Positions 9,457 to 23,000 are shown, counted from the first letter of the stretch. The stretch: DNA of 64,000 bases from Pomacea canaliculata (GCF_003073045.1 NC_037600.1:15082352-15146351), one strand, 5' to 3'. Translations and numbers: made by a program. Notes: a model not told the origin generated them from the sequence alone.

Positions 9457-12400
9457 ATGAGCAGTGCAATTAACAATCAGCAATGGTCTCGCCTTCGGCA
9501 AGAACAGGAAAGGGCATTGTCTGACACCAGTCAGCAGATCTCTCAGCAGTAAGAGCTATAATTGTGTCTGTGTGTGCATGTATCAGGGTCCGCAGAATCC
9601 TTACAAGTCCTTACATAGAGAATTTTTGCCATAAGGCCTTATAAGTCCTTCTATATGCCATGTGGTCCTTACAATTCACACACGTCCTTGCATTTTCTCT
9701 GTGACCCTTACAAGTCCTTATATTGATAAAATATTACCACAGATTTATTTTTCATGCCTCTTATAAATCCACAAATTTATTTTTGGAGTCGACATTGGCA
9801 CAAAATACAGATTATTCTTCACCTCACACGACTGGCAAGTCTCGTTCGCAATGAGAACTTACGTTTCGCGAGATTTTATTCTTGACGGATGACCACATTT
9901 CTGTCATTTTGACGATTCAAAAATGCTGGGGAAGTGTTCTTTTCAGGAGAACTTGCTAAAGGAAGAAAAATATAAAGACTGGTTGATAAAAGACTCTAAA
10001 GATAAATATTGTGCACAATGTGCTACCTGCGGAGTATCCTTGGATCTTTCGTCAATGGGCGAAAGTGTTTTGAAGAAGCACATGCTTATCATTCCATCTT
10101 TGGTTTAGCATTAGGATCACACTCTTTTCATTCCTCTTCTGATCTTCCAAGCCTTTGCATTCTTTGTAGTCACCTTAATTTTAAAAAAAAAAATGTTTGG
10201 TCTACACATCTGTACTACACTAGTTTTTCTTCAGTATTCCCGATAAACACACTCTTCCTTCAAAAGGTCTTTAGAAACTTATCTCTTTCTTGAACCAGAG
10301 CCTTAATCTTCTAGGACTGCATAGCTATATTTATCTCTTCCTCCCCCTTTGAGTGTGTGTGAGAGAGAGAGACACATGAATTGACTTTTGTATTACACCA
10401 AAGAATGGCTTTCAGGTCTTGCAATTATTATTATTACTTAGATTTCTAGAAAACTTGGAACATTAACATTAACGTTGTATGTTATCAGCACACTAAAGAG
10501 ACTTTTTAAGTTATCCAAATATGGCAGACAGGCATAAAATTTAACTCTTTGATTATTTATTACTAGACTAGTAAGACATGCATTTCAGAACATAGAGAAG
10601 ACCAAAGATTCATAAATAATACATCTTGCGACCGTTCATGAGAAAAACTTAAGCATTGATTTAGGTCCTTACAAATGTATGAAAGGTCCTTATGAGGTCC
10701 TTACTTGGCACCGTACCTGATCCCTGGAAACCCTGATTTATGCATTTGGTCAGAAACAGATTACCGATGCTGGCCATTGGCAGGGCAAAGAGTTTTATAC
10801 ACTGTTAAACAAGGCTTGACATGTGTGTGCTTACATGTGAGATTCTGATATACCCATATACTATTGAAGCTGTTGTGGTCAGTATTTATTTGTTCTTAAA
10901 TGTTTTTGTGTATGCGTGTGCGTGCAAGTTATTCACAATGTACCAGAGTACTATTTGTGCTCAGTGACACATTTGTTAAGCGCATTTTGTAGCAGTTCGT
11001 GCTGTACGATTATTTGTATTATTTTCATTTAGCAGCAAGTAATAACTCTTTTTACTCTCCCTGCTTAGTGAAAAGTTCAGATCAGATTACTCCACTCTTC
11101 GTGAGAGACTGCTGACTTTGCCCAACAAATTACTACATAACGTAATGGTGAGATTTCTAATATTTTGGCAAAAAATACACTGTTATTGTCCTTGTTGATT
11201 TTAAGTTCTTTTTGATGACTATTATGTATGATTGTACAGGTTTAAAGTGTTTTACTATATGTTAAATTGCACAAAAGAGCACAATGCCAAAAAATTTAGC
11301 TTTTTGGACAGGCTAGACATTATAACAATAACAACCAACTTTATTTGTCCCAATGGGCAATTTAAATGGGAGATGTTTTCAATATATATGTTAATTTAAA
11401 AAAGTCATTACAATTACAATGCAGTAGAATAGAGATATTAGAGCATTGAGAGATATGGGTAAGACATTCCTATGCACACCTACACATCACACACACATAC
11501 ACACACTGCTGGCAGTTCATCTGTGACTGAGCAGCTGGACTGCTGATGGCACAAAAGATTTCAGATGCCTATTGCTTTTGCATACTGGCATGGCATAGCG
11601 TTTACCTGAACTTAATGATACAAATTCCCCTGCTAGCACATGTTCAAGTATTGACAGAATGCGGGAAGCTTTCCTTACAAGTTGTTGGTCACAAGTTGTT
11701 ATTAACCTTATCTTTGATTCACAAGATAATCTTTTCTGGAAGTAGGAACATATTTTCTCCCCAGAATTTGGAGCAGTGCTGGCTTTATTCTGTATGGGAG
11801 CTTCTGAAAAATCAGTTCCATGGCCCCCAAAACTAGAAATACCACCACAGTACCAAGTGTGGGATTGTATGACTTGGATAACTTGAGAGGATTCAGATCT
11901 GTAGAATGATTGGATACAGTCCCTGGTATAGAAATTTCTGTTTTGACAGGTTCCATTCGGGGACTTGGCATTCATGCCAGGTCGTTTGATACATACAAAC
12001 GAATTGTTGGTGCTCCTTGGAGATAGCTACTTCCTAGAATGCTCTGCCATCCAAGCAGCTGACATTGCTTCTCGCAGACTAAAAGGTAACAATGTCATGG
12101 TTATTTGTGCACTTTGTTAATCATGAGTTGTATTGGAATTGGAATGAATTTCATGTACTAATGATCACGTGACTTAAAAAAAAAATAATTGTTTTCCAGA
12201 ACTTGACAAAAAATTAGCACAGCTTCAGCAGCAGAAGCAATTGCTTCTTCCACGTGCTTATTTCACACAGGAGTTTCTTAATATGTCCAAGGTAAGTTTT
12301 AATATTTTTAGAAAAAAATTCATAGCGCTAAATTATTTTGTGTAGATGAATGCGTTTCACTTTCTTCTAAGGAGATTTAGCTGTGTAGAGACCTCCTAAC

Positions 12401-15340
12401 ATTCTTTCTTTTAAAAATCTTGTATTCTCTAAAACTTTGACTAAAGCATATTTGCTTTCTTATCTACATGCAGTATGTTAACGCTGTTGTGTATATATTG
12501 CCAGGGTGAGGGAGAATTGGTGGAAATTAGAGAAAAGTTTGATGAAGAAAATGAAAAACAGTGGAAAGGTGAGCAATATTTTGGCGGTTTGTCATGTGAA
12601 GGTGTTAACAATAACCATGATACACTTGGGACATTATAAAAGATGTCCAGCTAAAGAAAAAATTGATTTTTGGAGAAGACAATTAAAAGGAGAGACATGT
12701 CAAAAAGAAATTAGACAAAAAATATTTTCTTTAGTGTGATTCTTAATCTATGCATTAAGTAGATGCATAGTGGACATTAGCTTAATTTTTTATTTCTAAT
12801 TTCTATTATTTTGTTTTAGTTTTAGAGCATATTTTTTCCCCATGCAGCTAGCCAGTCCCTGAATAACTTTTTCTTGATGTGTAAAATCATTAATATTATT
12901 ATAATTTAGTTATTAATATGTCTACATTTTTTTTTTAAAGACAAAAACTGATGTATTTGTCATCAAAAGTTCTATTTTTCTGCTCATCATTTTTATAAGA
13001 CTAATGACAGATTATTTGCTAATTAATTTTTACATTTTCTTTTTTTATTCTGTAATTTGTTGCAGCTGATCATACAGAACGTGTTCAGAAGGCTCGACAG
13101 CAAGAGAATAAGGAGAGGGCAGCTGGAGGCATTCTGACAGATGAAGAACTTATGAAAAGACTGGATGAGCTTGAGGAGCAGGAGCTGAAGAGTTTTAGGC
13201 TAAAAGAAGTGAGATGGGATTTTTGGGGATGGTTGGTTGATTTTACGCTGTGCTGTATCACGGTGACGGGTTATCTGGGGATTTCTTTTAACACTTGGGT
13301 TTGGCAGAGAAGAATGTTGCTTACACAGGCACAAAACAAAATTCTTTACATGCAAGACCATAAGCATTTGTTACTTTTGATAGATCAAGTGTGGTTTTCA
13401 GTTTCATCACATCCAGTTTATATTTAACCTCCTTGACAGTAACTTAGCATTACTCAGGCTCAGAATTTTATGTAGAAATGGTTAATCTCAGGTGTTTTTT
13501 GGGCTTGAAATTTTGATTTGAAAATAGGTTAACCTAATTACCAGATGTGTCAATTCACCTGAGTACGGCTGAGGGTGAACAATTTTTATATAAAATGTTG
13601 AGGCCGAATAACTCTGAGGTTAAAATGAGCTTGTAGCTTTACAAATTAATGACTTTCTCTTTGGATTGTGATACAAAGATTTTGTAAATCTTCAGCATTG
13701 GTAATTAGGTTGCTATCTTTTTCTAGACAGTGATTTTGATGCATCTCGTCCTTCTGCCATAACTCCCTTAAGTGCTGAGCCTTCTATTTACTTGACCAAC
13801 AGGCAAAAGACTGTAGATGAAGAAAGTGATGATGATGGTGAGGAGGAGGATAATGAGGACAGAGATCATAAAGTCTCAGCGCCAGACAAAATCATCAGAT
13901 TTTCTCACACAAAAAGAGTCTTCACTGGAGAGGTACCATTGTGCTTTTCAAACCTGCTTTTTAACCCTGTTTGAATTTTGTCTCATCCTGCTGCTGTCAT
14001 CATGCTTGATTATTGAGCCAGCAATTTTTGTTAATTTTATTTTTCCTCTTTTTTTTTTCAGTTCTTAGTTTTATCATTTATCAGTTATATAGTGTGTTTT
14101 ATAGATTTGGCTGTATGGAGTTTCTCTGTGAAGATGCTTGCTGGTCAAACTTTCATATCTTGCAGGTTTCAGGTCAACAGGCTGCCAGTGACAGCAATGG
14201 TGGGAGCATTAACATTAAAACTCCTGCAGATCTCTACAAACTTGTGCAGAGCCCACCTTACTAAATTCTCAAGAAGCCTGGTAAAAATAATGCAGGCAAA
14301 CAGCATCAAGGTCTTGGTGGTCATAGTGCAGTCAGCCCCAAGAGCTTGACACAAAAAAAGATGGTCACCTTTGAAGACAATTCCCCTACCAGGTCACTGG
14401 CCATGGGAGAAGCAAGCACGACAGTTTCAAGGGTGTGTATACTTTCAAAAGAGCACGAAGAAAATAAGACATATGATGAATGGACATGGGGATGAATCCA
14501 GAGATAGAGCAGCTGTTAAGGTTTGTTGAATAGTTTTAAAATGTTTTAAATAATTTTTATAAATTTTGATATTGGTATTAAGGGTGCTTAAGTTTCATTG
14601 TGAATGATATACATATGAGAAAAGGAATTTCTGTGAATTTGTTTTTGGCTAGGAAAATAAAAGTACAGCTTCCACATGCACATTTTGTAGGGAGATTTAA
14701 CACAGCAGTGATCTTTAATAATAATTATGGATCTCGCAACAGTCTAGGAAACTAGATTGATGTTTGCAATACTGACAGTGAATATGGACTTTTATCTCAT
14801 CTTATAATGAAGTCACTGACATCTGAAGAAAAGTATAGTGCTGAAGGCTTTGCACTGAGCCCCTGTGTGACACTGACATAGGTAGAAACTATAATGAAAA
14901 TAAGCATCTGTGACAGTGACAAACACGAGACTGGCTGTTAGCTATAATCTTTGCTCAAATTTGCATAGTTTGCACACCTTTAAAATGTTGTGGAAGCTTG
15001 AAACATAGTCTTTGAAATAGTCGGCTAAAATGCCACAGTAAATTACAAGATTTGTCTCCAAAATCTAACATAATTATGAACGCACTTGTGTGTCATGCAT
15101 GTCAGGAACTAGAGTTTACCACCATACCAACACAAGAACTGATAAAGAAAAACCATTATATTTTACTGAACAACATAGGAGATAAGTGTTGTCGCTTTGT
15201 TGTTGCAGGCTTTTAGAAACACAGTGATAGAGAAAATGCAGCAGGAAACAACCTCATGTGAGAGACATTCTATGGCTAACCAGATGGAGAGTGCCAGACC
15301 GACATCCAGATTCAAAGCCTCTAGACAGAAACCCAAGTAG
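9457..15340 (+). CDS. URI1: URI1, unconventional prefoldin RPB5 interactor
   Basis: Exons: 9457-9548, 11069-11147, 11950-12085, 12200-12291, 12505-12568, 13066-13208, 13727-13932, 14166-14432 and 15209-15340. The N-terminal half is the prefoldin alpha-like domain with coiled-coil helices around VPFGDLAFMPGRLIHTNE and VLLGDSYF. Exon 6 has the TDEELMKRLDELEEQE box. Exon 7 has the acidic stretch DDDGEEEDNEDRD then IIRFSHTK. Exon 8 has IKTPADLYKLV. The last exon has AFRNTVIEKMQ and ends SRFKASRQKPK, the family C-terminus. URI binds RPB5 and PFDN2 in the R2TP/prefoldin-like chaperone complex. Two oddities: TAA at 14262-14264 interrupts exon 8 where vertebrates have the Ser of SILK, with the downstream frame open and conserved; and the exon 6 donor (phase 0) does not match the exon 7 acceptor, which needs one extra base. 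These could be assembly errors, a missed microexon, or decay. Confidence 0.85.
9584..10735. mobile_element. hAT-like DNA transposon remnant in URI1 intron 1
   Basis: Imperfect terminal inverted repeats start CAGGGTCCGCAG on the left and, read inward, CAGGGTTTCCAG on the right. Possible 6-bp flank match ATGTAT/ATTTAT is weak, so the TSD is unresolved. Sub-terminal regions repeat the word GTCCTTAC many times near both ends. A short plus-strand frame (9923-10108) has Cys-x2-Cys spacing (CAQCATC), DLSSMGES and KKHM, resembling the BED-type zinc finger at the N-terminus of hAT transposases. The catalytic part is absent, so it is non-autonomous. Confidence 0.6.
11317..11840 (-). mobile_element. LINE 3' end (L2/CR1/Rex-like) in URI1 intron 2
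   Basis: Minus-strand frame 11836-11517 reads as the C-terminus of LINE ORF2: LSILEHVLAGEFVSL then SSGKRYAMPVCKSNRH and FVPSAVQLLSHR. This matches the common 'LPSGRRYRVP...NSFIPSAIxLLN' ending of L2/Rex-type elements. The sequence then runs into GGGACAAATAAAGTTGGTTG (minus strand, about 11350-11325), a typical 3' UTR end. It is 5'-truncated and intronic. Confidence 0.6.
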
Positions 15341-17014
15341 CAGCGGGTGGCAATCACGGTCATGTGGATGAGCAAATGTAATGGTGAATCTGGTGTTTCT
15401 GCTACATTGCCATAGACTGAAAACATTGTACTGGGTGTTCCTGCACGCTCGTGTCGAGTACAAACTGTGGCAGATCTGATTTTCTTACAGTATATACATT
15501 CATTCAACATTTCCGTTTTTCTCTTATATCACTTTCTCAGCATCTCTAGGATAAGTGTTTTGGTTGAGGGGCTTTTTCTATGCTGCACTGAAACTGCACG
15601 GCATTTCCTTTGTCACATTGACTCTAATAACCATGTTAAAAATGCTTTAAAGACGTACCTGTTCAAGAAATACTTTCACTACTTGCTGCGCTAGAGTTTA
15701 CATTCTCCTTTACTCCCTTATAAATAGAAATCTATCACAATAACTTTCTCAGTATTATATGGAGAGAGAGAGAGACTTCAAAAATAATGACCTTGTTCAC
15801 GTTGTTTAGCTTATGTGTACGTAACGATGCAATGAGATTCCCCAGGGGATCACCATTAAGTTGTATTGTATGGTTGTATGTTGATCTTCTGTGCATTTCT
15901 TTGGAGCATTCAGCGATAACACCTTAAAAAAGACATGTAGAAGAATTCACATGCTTCCGAGCAATGTACATCTACTTATATAGAGCTTACGACCATGGCA
16001 TAACAAAAACACATAAAGAGATTTATTTGTGTGTGACTTCTTAGAGTAGACGGAACGGACTTAATTGTTACATGCGTATATTGTGTATATTGCGAAACTC
16101 CAGGGTTTCAAAACTCGATCATACTTATCAATTAAACTCATTTTACAATTGATTATAATATTGTTGTGTGTATATGTTTTATGTGATTCAGCGTTAATTT
16201 GTGTTCTCTGCTGAGCAGTTTGAATTTACAATACCCGCTCTATCGTCGCATATCAGATTTCCTCAATCCTTTTAGGCAGGACAATTAAAATTAAAATCTT
16301 ACCTTTTGTTTGTAATATATGAGCACTTTTTATGTGGTTATATTTGCACTTAATTGGACAAACATTTACATTTATGTCCCCGATCTGGTTCTGAAAGCAT
16401 TAAAAACGTTAAACGCATTTCCGAAAGAAATTTATCGGGTGAAAATTATCTTATTTTGTTTGCTTAAAATAGTCATTTAATTATTCATTCGTCCCAAATT
16501 GACTGCACCTGTCGTTGGTGGGGATGGGGATGAAGCTACATGGATGGATGCAGTAGCTGATCAAGGCCTGCCGCTCTTTCCTAAACTCTGGCACGGCATT
16601 AAACACAAATAAACAAACAAATTTCCTGAACTAACATCTACGTATACGTCGATCCGTGGTTCTTATAGTATCCTAATTAACTATTCGACTATATCCGACG
16701 TCGAGCACATATTATTCACTAATTTTACTTGAATTGAATTCAAATAATTCCTAACCACATACTTTGATTTATATCGACTGTGAAAACTGCCCTTCGTCGT
16801 TGGTCACTTTGGAGACAAAGAAAATGTATGTCGCAAAAAGTATATCATGCGTGTCCTTGGCACAGTTTGACCTCGGGTGCAGAACTGGCCAATGAGATCT
16901 CAAGAAATTTTTGCCTCGTAATGAGCAAAACACTCTTCATAAACATATAGTGGCCATAGGTGCTGCGGGCTTTTCTTTCGGAAGGGGTGTCTTCACATTT
17001 TGGCAGCTGCTGAG
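15341..17014 (+). promoter_or_regulatory. URI1 3' flank, LINE 3' fragment and FLOT1 upstream region
   Basis: The intergenic interval between URI1 and FLOT1. At 15560-15695 a plus-strand frame ends NALKTYLFKKYFHYLLR, typical of the last residues of CR1/L2-like LINE ORF2, so a 3' LINE fragment is likely. An AATAAA at 16608-16613 could serve URI1. About 410 bp directly before the FLOT1 ATG (16603-17014) is preserved in the duplicate at 5142-5553, so the duplicate carries the proximal FLOT1 5' region. No TATA box was recognised. Confidence 0.45.
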
Positions 17015-20000
17015 ATGGGTTTCGAGGTGTGTGGACCGAATGAAGTTATGGTTGTTTCTGGTAAGTCTCTTTATATTATTAATCATGTTTCGCTGTCGTG
17101 ACAACAATTTTTTCGCTCTAAAGCAAGCCCGGATATTTTGATCGTAGCAGGACGGATCTCTGAAGGATGCCTCGAAACTAGACTAGTAATTACCGTCCTA
17201 AATCTAACATACGCTTTTGATTGTCCCAGTAGTCAACCGAATGCTCACCGAGGAAATTAAGCACGAAAGTCTTCCGTGTTCCTACTGAAGGATTATAGAG
17301 GGCATATTTTAAAAGCAGAATATTAATTATTTGCGAACTTACAAGTCTTGCGCAAGACCCTGCGGGGAAAACAGCTTATTATGTAGACTGTAAAACCAGC
17401 ACGTCAGATACAAGCTGGAAATTAGGAATTGGACGTTTTGCAAAGGCGCATTCTAGTGTATAAAAGATTTCACTCTTGTTATATTGGATTTTACCATGTA
17501 ATATTTGTAATTTTTCATTTTCTTCCATGCCAGTTATGTTCCAGCTTGCACCTACATACTATTATAATTTGAATACTCATATCTACGTCCGACAGTGAAG
17601 CAGAAGATGCTAGAGACTGGGGTACTTATTGAGGAGGCAAGATAAAATTAGGTTACATCATCCTAATTTATGATGGAATCCAGCAACTGATGCTGGGCAG
17701 TAAAATATTTATAACTCAGATCTAATTTGTAAATAAAAATGAACTTACCACTGCAGTTTATATGAATTTATATAAATTGATATAAAATAGAGACATAAAT
17801 GCAGATGATTAATAAAGGAAGATGTTGAACTGAGAATAATCTGAAAAGAGAGCTCAGTCCATGGCTTTGGCTATGATCGACTGACTATTAGTTGTAGTAT
17901 GAGGGCATCTAGTTATTTTTGTAGTGTTAAACTGTCAGTTGGCTGGTTTGCTTGAGAAAATGCCTCCATCCTGTGGTGATTTTCAACAGTATAGGGGAAC
18001 ATTCATTGACCTGATTAAAAGCTGAACATCATGGCAGAACAAGGGTTTTCCCAAGCAGTAGGCAGTTACATTGCTTATCTAAAGCATGCACCAAGAACAA
18101 TTATAAATTAAAGATGTTTTTTGTATTTTTGTACACTTACAGAAATGCACACACGTCAACATACTCTTTTAAATTGGGGAATTTACACAGTAATGATGAA
18201 CATTGCATTTATTTTTTGCATCACATTTCAAGCTTGCAAATGGCATAATTTTAGTGATGATTTTTCTAATGCCTGTTTCATCTCTTGTGTTCTTTAGGTT
18301 GCTGCCTGGGAAGATCAAGATACCTCCCAGGTGGCCGCATCTTTGTTTGGCCTGGCATTCAGAAATTACAAAGGTGAGTGAATTTTCTAAGCATAACACA
18401 GAGCAGTTTTGATGATGATGACAAATGTTCTGTGACCCAAAGTAGTTGCTCACTAAGTGAAGGCTTAATGAGTTGAAAGTTGTGAAATCTGCAATGCTGA
18501 TTAATAGGCATGCGTTGACTTGACCAAACATGCAGGTTATAAAGTTTTTTTGTTTTTTTTTTTTTTTTGTGCAATTTCCTCACCTTTCTAGATCAGTTCA
18601 CAGAGAGATTCTTTTATGAGTTTTGTTAATTTTTGTCGACCACCGCTGTACTGAGGCCCAAATCAGAAACCAAGTTGAAGTTGAATCTAACCAATCTAGA
18701 GACATAAACATTACTTAATATTCCACAAGGGGAATTTAGAACCAAATGGTTAGAGATTATTGATTAAGATCTTTGGATTTTGCAAAATCTATTTTGCTTA
18801 AAGAGTATATGTAAGAAATTTTATGCTGAAAAAGCAACAACATGAGAGTAAGTTTGCAACATGGGAGCTGACCTTGCAAGTAAAACACTGCTGCTCATAT
18901 TTAAATGGATTTTTCTTCAAAAATTGTATGAGGTCAAATACTTTATGGCAACTCATCACTTACCAGAAGTACCAAGCATCAAACTTTTGTATGATTTGTT
19001 TTATTGTTTGATCAGTTTTAGATTGTTTCAGTTTTGAAAAGTAATAAAAGTAACAAAGAACAGTCCCTTCCAACCTACCTGGTCCTCATTATCTCACCTT
19101 CCCAGCACATATTTATACTTACATTCAAGTGTCAAGAAGGTTTCTCTGCATCTTTTTTTTTCTCTGTCTTCCCTGCATCTATCTGCTGTGCATTTGTGCA
19201 CCCGGTCTCTGCTAAGAATGTCCTTGAACACTTTGACCTTGTCAATTGAGAGTCCACAAGTATACACCAAACTTGGGGTGTCTATTTCCGTCACAGGTAT
19301 TGCGCAGGTAAGTTGCTATTGATGTATTGCACACACCATATTATGGATAGTCCAGCTTGCATGTTTGTTCGACAATGGCAGCTTATCCTTTTGGTTTGTA
19401 TTTTTTGTGCTATTTTTTTAAAATTATTTTGTTTTAGTTTTCCTCATTATTGAGTGTGCTTTTTATTTTGTTCAGTATTTTGGAAATAAGTATCTATAAA
19501 TGTAGTATTTGCAAGGAGTTTCAATCCATTATGTCTGCCTTCGTCAACTGCAGTGTGGATGGTCAGTTAAAAATAGTAACACTTTCCTCATACATATTAT
19601 TTATTTACATGCACATGAATTGGACGTGCACGCATGTCAAAATAATGAATAAATATCTGGTTGATTAAACCTGTTTTCTCGTAAGCCTGAACTTTAAGGG
19701 AATCAAAGGAGCAGGGACGTGATTTAATATTAGACATCAATTCATCATATTTACTGTAGGATTTTTTTTACTTTGTGGTTATTTTTGCAACATTCTCATA
19801 TTAGATGTTGGTAATATGATAATATTATTTTATTGTATCAAATAGTTCTAACTAAAAGAAGCCTGCAACATAGAGAAATCACAGTTTTCTTATCAGCATG
19901 CTTTTAAACATTAGGTAACTGGCTGGAGAAAAAAAAAGTTTTCTTTTTAATTCATCTGCAAGTGTCATTTTCCTGAATAAATGCCAAACAGACTAAGGCT

Positions 20001-23000
20001 GGATTGAATTTGCAGTTTGTTTTTACCCCTTAATTTTGTGTGGTTTGTGGAGACTTTCTTTTGTATCTAAAAATATATAGTCGTAGTAGTCGTGCAACTG
20101 TGGTTTGGTTGCAGGTTGTCGCTTAACACCATCACACTTACCATCGAAAGCAGCAACGTCTACACCCAGTTAGGCGTAGCCATCTCGGTCACTGGCATAG
20201 CACAGGTGAGATTCCACAGAAACAGTTGTGCAAGGGGGATACTGTTTTAAAAAAAAAAAATTTAAAGGAAAGCAGGGAGAAAAGAATTTTTGCATCCTCT
20301 TCTTGGGAAGGTCATTAAAGACATAGGTGCTTCTAAGATTATGAGTGTTTTTGTAGCCAATGTCCAAAAGCTTTTGATTCATATGAGCTTAATGAAAGAT
20401 TAGTTTGAGCAAGAGGATGCAGACATATCAGTGAGTAGACAAAAGTGAGAGAAGGTTGATTTTTGAGTATTTGGATGAAGTGATTTATCAGTAATTTTGT
20501 TTATTATTTTTTGTTTGTTTTTTTATTTTTTACACAACTAGGGAGTTGTAAGTTTGTGCATGTTATCAGTATACTGTCTCTGCATGCCATTTGAGTTGCT
20601 TGTAGATGTTTAATGTGGATGCACATGTGCATATACATCCACATGCACACACACCAGATACAAAATTTGTTGCGCTTTGTATTGTCTAACAGACTTTCAT
20701 ATAAGTGTTGCTAAACATATTTATATATTAAATATTATTTTGGTTCAGATATGTGAGTTTTTAAAGAATAATTTTGTCCTCCATGGCTTTACAATGTAAG
20801 CACATGATCATTTTTAGAAACATTCAGTATCTGGCAGTAACAAGAAGTTTTTAGTAAAAGTAAATCACTTTTGTGGCATAATTATACCCAAAATATTTTG
20901 TGAAAAGCCAGCATAAAAATTGTTTCTAAATGACTGGAAATAGTTCATTAATACAAGAAATTAATTCCTGATGCCTGAATAAATAACCCCTTTTGCAAGA
21001 TACATGCCTTTCAACATTAATATGCATAGAAGTCAGCAAGACCTGGATAAATCTGTGTTGTGTTGGAGCATTGATGTATTTACACATACAGCCAATGGGA
21101 TAGCTGGAAGGAAAGATGATGTATCAATGTTTCAATTTAACCTCAAGGATTTTGGTTGTTTCTGTGTACATATGAAAATCTCAATGTTTGAAGGTTTATC
21201 TTGTAAAGAAGAGGTTATTTGCATCAGATTTTGAGAATTAGTGTCTTGTCTGCTTGGGCTTAAAAAATGAGCTACCCAGTCATTTGAAAAATAGTTGTGC
21301 TGGGAGAGTCTTCAAATGAAAATTTTATAGGTACAGCAGATAATATCACAACTCAAACATAAGTTTATAGACAGTTAATAGAGATACTGATTACATTTTC
21401 AGCTGTGAAATTTCCAATGTGTGAAGAATTTTGCTGAAGCTAAGTATATATCTTTTATCAGCTATAGCTTTGTAGTAGTGCTAGTCCTGCCTGTTTTAAA
21501 TTGACTATTTGAATTTGAACACAGGTCAAGATTCAAGGTAGCAATGAAGAAATGCTGCAAGCAGCCTGTGAACTGTTCCTGGGCAAGAGTGAGAAAGAAA
21601 TCAAAGCTGTTGCCCAAGAGACACTGGAGGGTCATCAGCGTGCCATCATGGGCAACATGACTGTGGAGGTCAGAACTGAAAGATGCCCAAAGTGTCAAAG
21701 CACTTGGCTTATTTAGTTGCTTTTTTTTTTAATTTTCTGTGATGACACTCCTAAAAATGGTTACTTGATACAAGAACATTGCCTGATGTAGACTTTTATA
21801 TTATCAAGACCATTTTTCTCTTCTTTAAGAACACATTTTACAGAGCTGTTAGGTATTTCATTTTTTCATTGTTTTTGTCAGATAAAATAAAATATGAAAA
21901 GGTGAAGTTTTAAATTTTAATCCAATTTTTGCGTTAACAAAAGTATTATCATTCCTTGAAACTTGAAACACCTTGGAGGCCTTCATTGTCTAAGATATAT
22001 ACTATAGGGAATTAGACTGTCAATCATATAGAGAGTTCCACCACCAGTTGGTGCAAATTATCTTGTAGTAGTATGGTGGCTTGCGTGCTTGTCGATCCAC
22101 AGAGCTATGTCGGCAGGAGCCTTATGCTCCTGGCAGGTCTAGCCAAGCTGAAGAGGTCTGCCAGGGAGAGGCCAGACTAAAATGTTGCACCCTGGCTCTC
22201 CAGGTTGGGAGTTTTGCCTTGGGCTAACACCCCACTCGTCTAAAAACAAAATGCAAAGATCTTTAGACTCACACATAACCTTACTTTTCCTGTTGCAGGA
22301 GATCTATAAAGATAGGAAGAAGTTTTCCAAGGCTGTGTTTGAGGTGGCCTCCTCTGATCTCATCAACATGGGCATCTATGTTGTCAGCTACACTCTGAAG
22401 GACCTTCGTGATGAAGAAGTGAGTGCTTATGTGCTTTAAAAAAAACCCTCTAAGATAGTATCCAAACTGAGGTAATTTAAAATTATATTTTAAAAATTAT
22501 ATTTTTATATGGAATTCTAAATTTTGTTTGTTGTTTTTGTTTGTTTGTTTGTTTTCTTAGTCTCTGTTGTTTGGCAGCCTATTGTCTCTGTTGTGAGCTG
22601 CAGTTGCCTAAAGTCCCTCAATTAGAATGTAAAAAACATTAAAGTTGGGTTGTTTATTTTGTTTACTATAGGGCTATCTGAAGGCATTGGGAATGGCCCG
22701 TACAGCTCAAGTCAAACGAGATGCTCGCATTGGTGAAGCAGAGGCCAGAAGAGATGCTGGTATCAAGGTATCTATTGCGGATGTTAAATGCTGTGATTTA
22801 AGGTTTCTTTTCCAAATGACTTGGAAAAGCTGCAAGACCCAAGTGCTGTGGCAATCTTTAAAGCTCTTTTTGGAGGCAGATTTGCCACTCTGAACATGGA
22901 GGACTGCATTGTAGACACTCTTGATGGAAACTTGAAAGAGCTACTACTATCAGTAATTCAAGAGATTCTAGTAAGGCATGGAAAGAAGAATCAACCCTTG

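Noticed and set aside
13209-13427. Extension of URI1 exon 6 through to 13427
   Set aside because: The encoded residues are hydrophobic, lack URI features and follow an acceptable donor; reads as intron.
14433-14520. Longer URI1 exon 8 ending at AAG/GTTTGT (14520)
   Set aside because: It needs another frame; the GTGTGT donor at 14433 joins in phase to the conserved last exon.
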